This document shows, one piece after another, positions 63,656 to 64,000 of a DNA stretch of 64,000 bases. The notes under the pieces are model-generated. The model did no database searches. It had not been told where the DNA came from and worked only from the letters and a program-made list of their open reading frames with translations. Location: positions 62,001 to 126,000 of the forward strand of contig NZ_JADYVD010000012.1 in the NCBI RefSeq assembly GCF_020193575.1. The letters run 5' to 3'. Source of the DNA: Ensifer sp. IC4062 (GTDB lineage Bacteria; Pseudomonadota; Alphaproteobacteria; Rhizobiales; Rhizobiaceae). Within the stretch, counting starts at the first letter, position 1. Every line of letters begins with the position of its first letter. A program made the position numbers and the translations under genes.

Positions 63656-64000
63656 TCAGTTGAACGACGGCGGTGCGCTGAGGTCGGTCGCCGGCTTGTT
63701 CTGCTGGGCGGGCGCGTTGTTCGGCTGGGCCGGCTGCTGACCGTTGTCGAGCGGGCTGCCGCCCGGCAGTTGCAGGCCGCCCGGGAGGCCGAGGCCGCCG
63801 CCGTTGTCGGGGAGCGTCAGTCCGCCGCCGCCCGTTCCGAACCCGGGAACCTCGATCTTGATGGTGGACGGATCGACGGCCGCGCCGCTGCCCTTGTAGT
63901 GCATGACCATCTGCGGGAAGATGATCGTCAACGCCACCATGAGGATCTGGATGCCGACGAAAGGCACGGCACCCCAGTAGATCTGGCCGGTAGTGACCGG
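63656..64000 (-). CDS. TRAP transporter large permease (DctM), C-terminal part
   Basis: The frame enters from beyond the window edge. The visible part reads PVTTGQIYWGAVPFVGIQIL, then MVALTIIFPQMVMHYKGSGA, the last membrane segment and end of a DctM/SiaM large subunit. A ~75-residue hydrophilic tail follows, rich in Gly, Pro, Asn and Gln (GTGGGGLTLPDNGGGLGLPG, then QPAQPNNAPAQQNKP), which goes well beyond the usual DctM end. Convergent with the TRAP binding-protein gene. Confidence 0.85.
   Translation of the reverse strand, partial: PVTTGQIYWGAVPFVGIQILMVALTIIFPQMVMHYKGSGAAVDPSTIKIEVPGFGTGGGGLTLPDNGGGLGLPGGLQLPGGSPLDNGQQPAQPNNAPAQQNKPATDLSAPPSFN

Overview
The window is high-GC alphaproteobacterial DNA, most likely a Sinorhizobium/Ensifer chromosome. 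I infer this from the acpXL-lpxXL block for the very-long-chain lipid A fatty acid, the aerobic-type cob genes, a betaine-homocysteine methyltransferase, rhizobial FixK-regulated gene remnants and several families of short palindromic intergenic repeats. No tRNA, rRNA, CRISPR array or intact insertion sequence was seen.

Layout. 0-15 kb: the end of an entericidin-like lipoprotein; a divergent corrinoid methyl-transfer module (corrinoid protein, non-pyrrolysine MttB-family methyltransferase, iron-sulfur protein); a DUF2233 protein; an ECF sigma factor with a membrane VWA protein; betaine-homocysteine methyltransferase with an upstream palindrome; a LysR regulator; a tautomerase; and a betaine/choline ABC transporter. 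These fit uptake and demethylation of methylated amines that depends on corrinoid. 15-34 kb: cobQ, a TPR-bearing adenylate cyclase, a cobalamin riboswitch leading cobP-cobW-cobN-cobO plus a half-size EamA protein, then cobE-cobA-cobB-cobC-cobD, with a TSUP permease between the two cob blocks. 34-41 kb: a hemN pseudogene, then acpXL-fabZXL-fabF2XL-fabF1XL-adh-lpxXL for 27-hydroxyoctacosanoate synthesis and transfer to lipid A. 41-47 kb: a decay zone holding remnants of hemerythrin, fixN, fixI and fixS genes, two intact FixK/FNR-type boxes, and intact VOC, SRPBCC and AraC genes. 47-64 kb: gnd; a LacI-regulated sugar ABC transporter with beta-mannosidase, mannose/lyxose isomerase, an epimerase, a Gfo/Idh/MocA dehydrogenase and an aldo-keto reductase (a mannoside-type catabolic operon); a TRAP binding protein of TakP type; and, convergently, the tail of a TRAP large permease.

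Most notable points: (1) cobN carries two in-frame insertions of a composite inverted repeat that also occurs intergenically at 38.6 kb; the arms are translated into the same peptides at both sites. (2) The two ketosynthases of the lipid A cluster look like an active/inactive pair, as in type II polyketide KS-alpha/chain-length-factor pairs. (3) The window holds scattered wreckage of a FixK-controlled microaerobic gene set whose regulatory boxes survive. (4) A strong terminator hairpin lies about 40 bases before the acpXL start.
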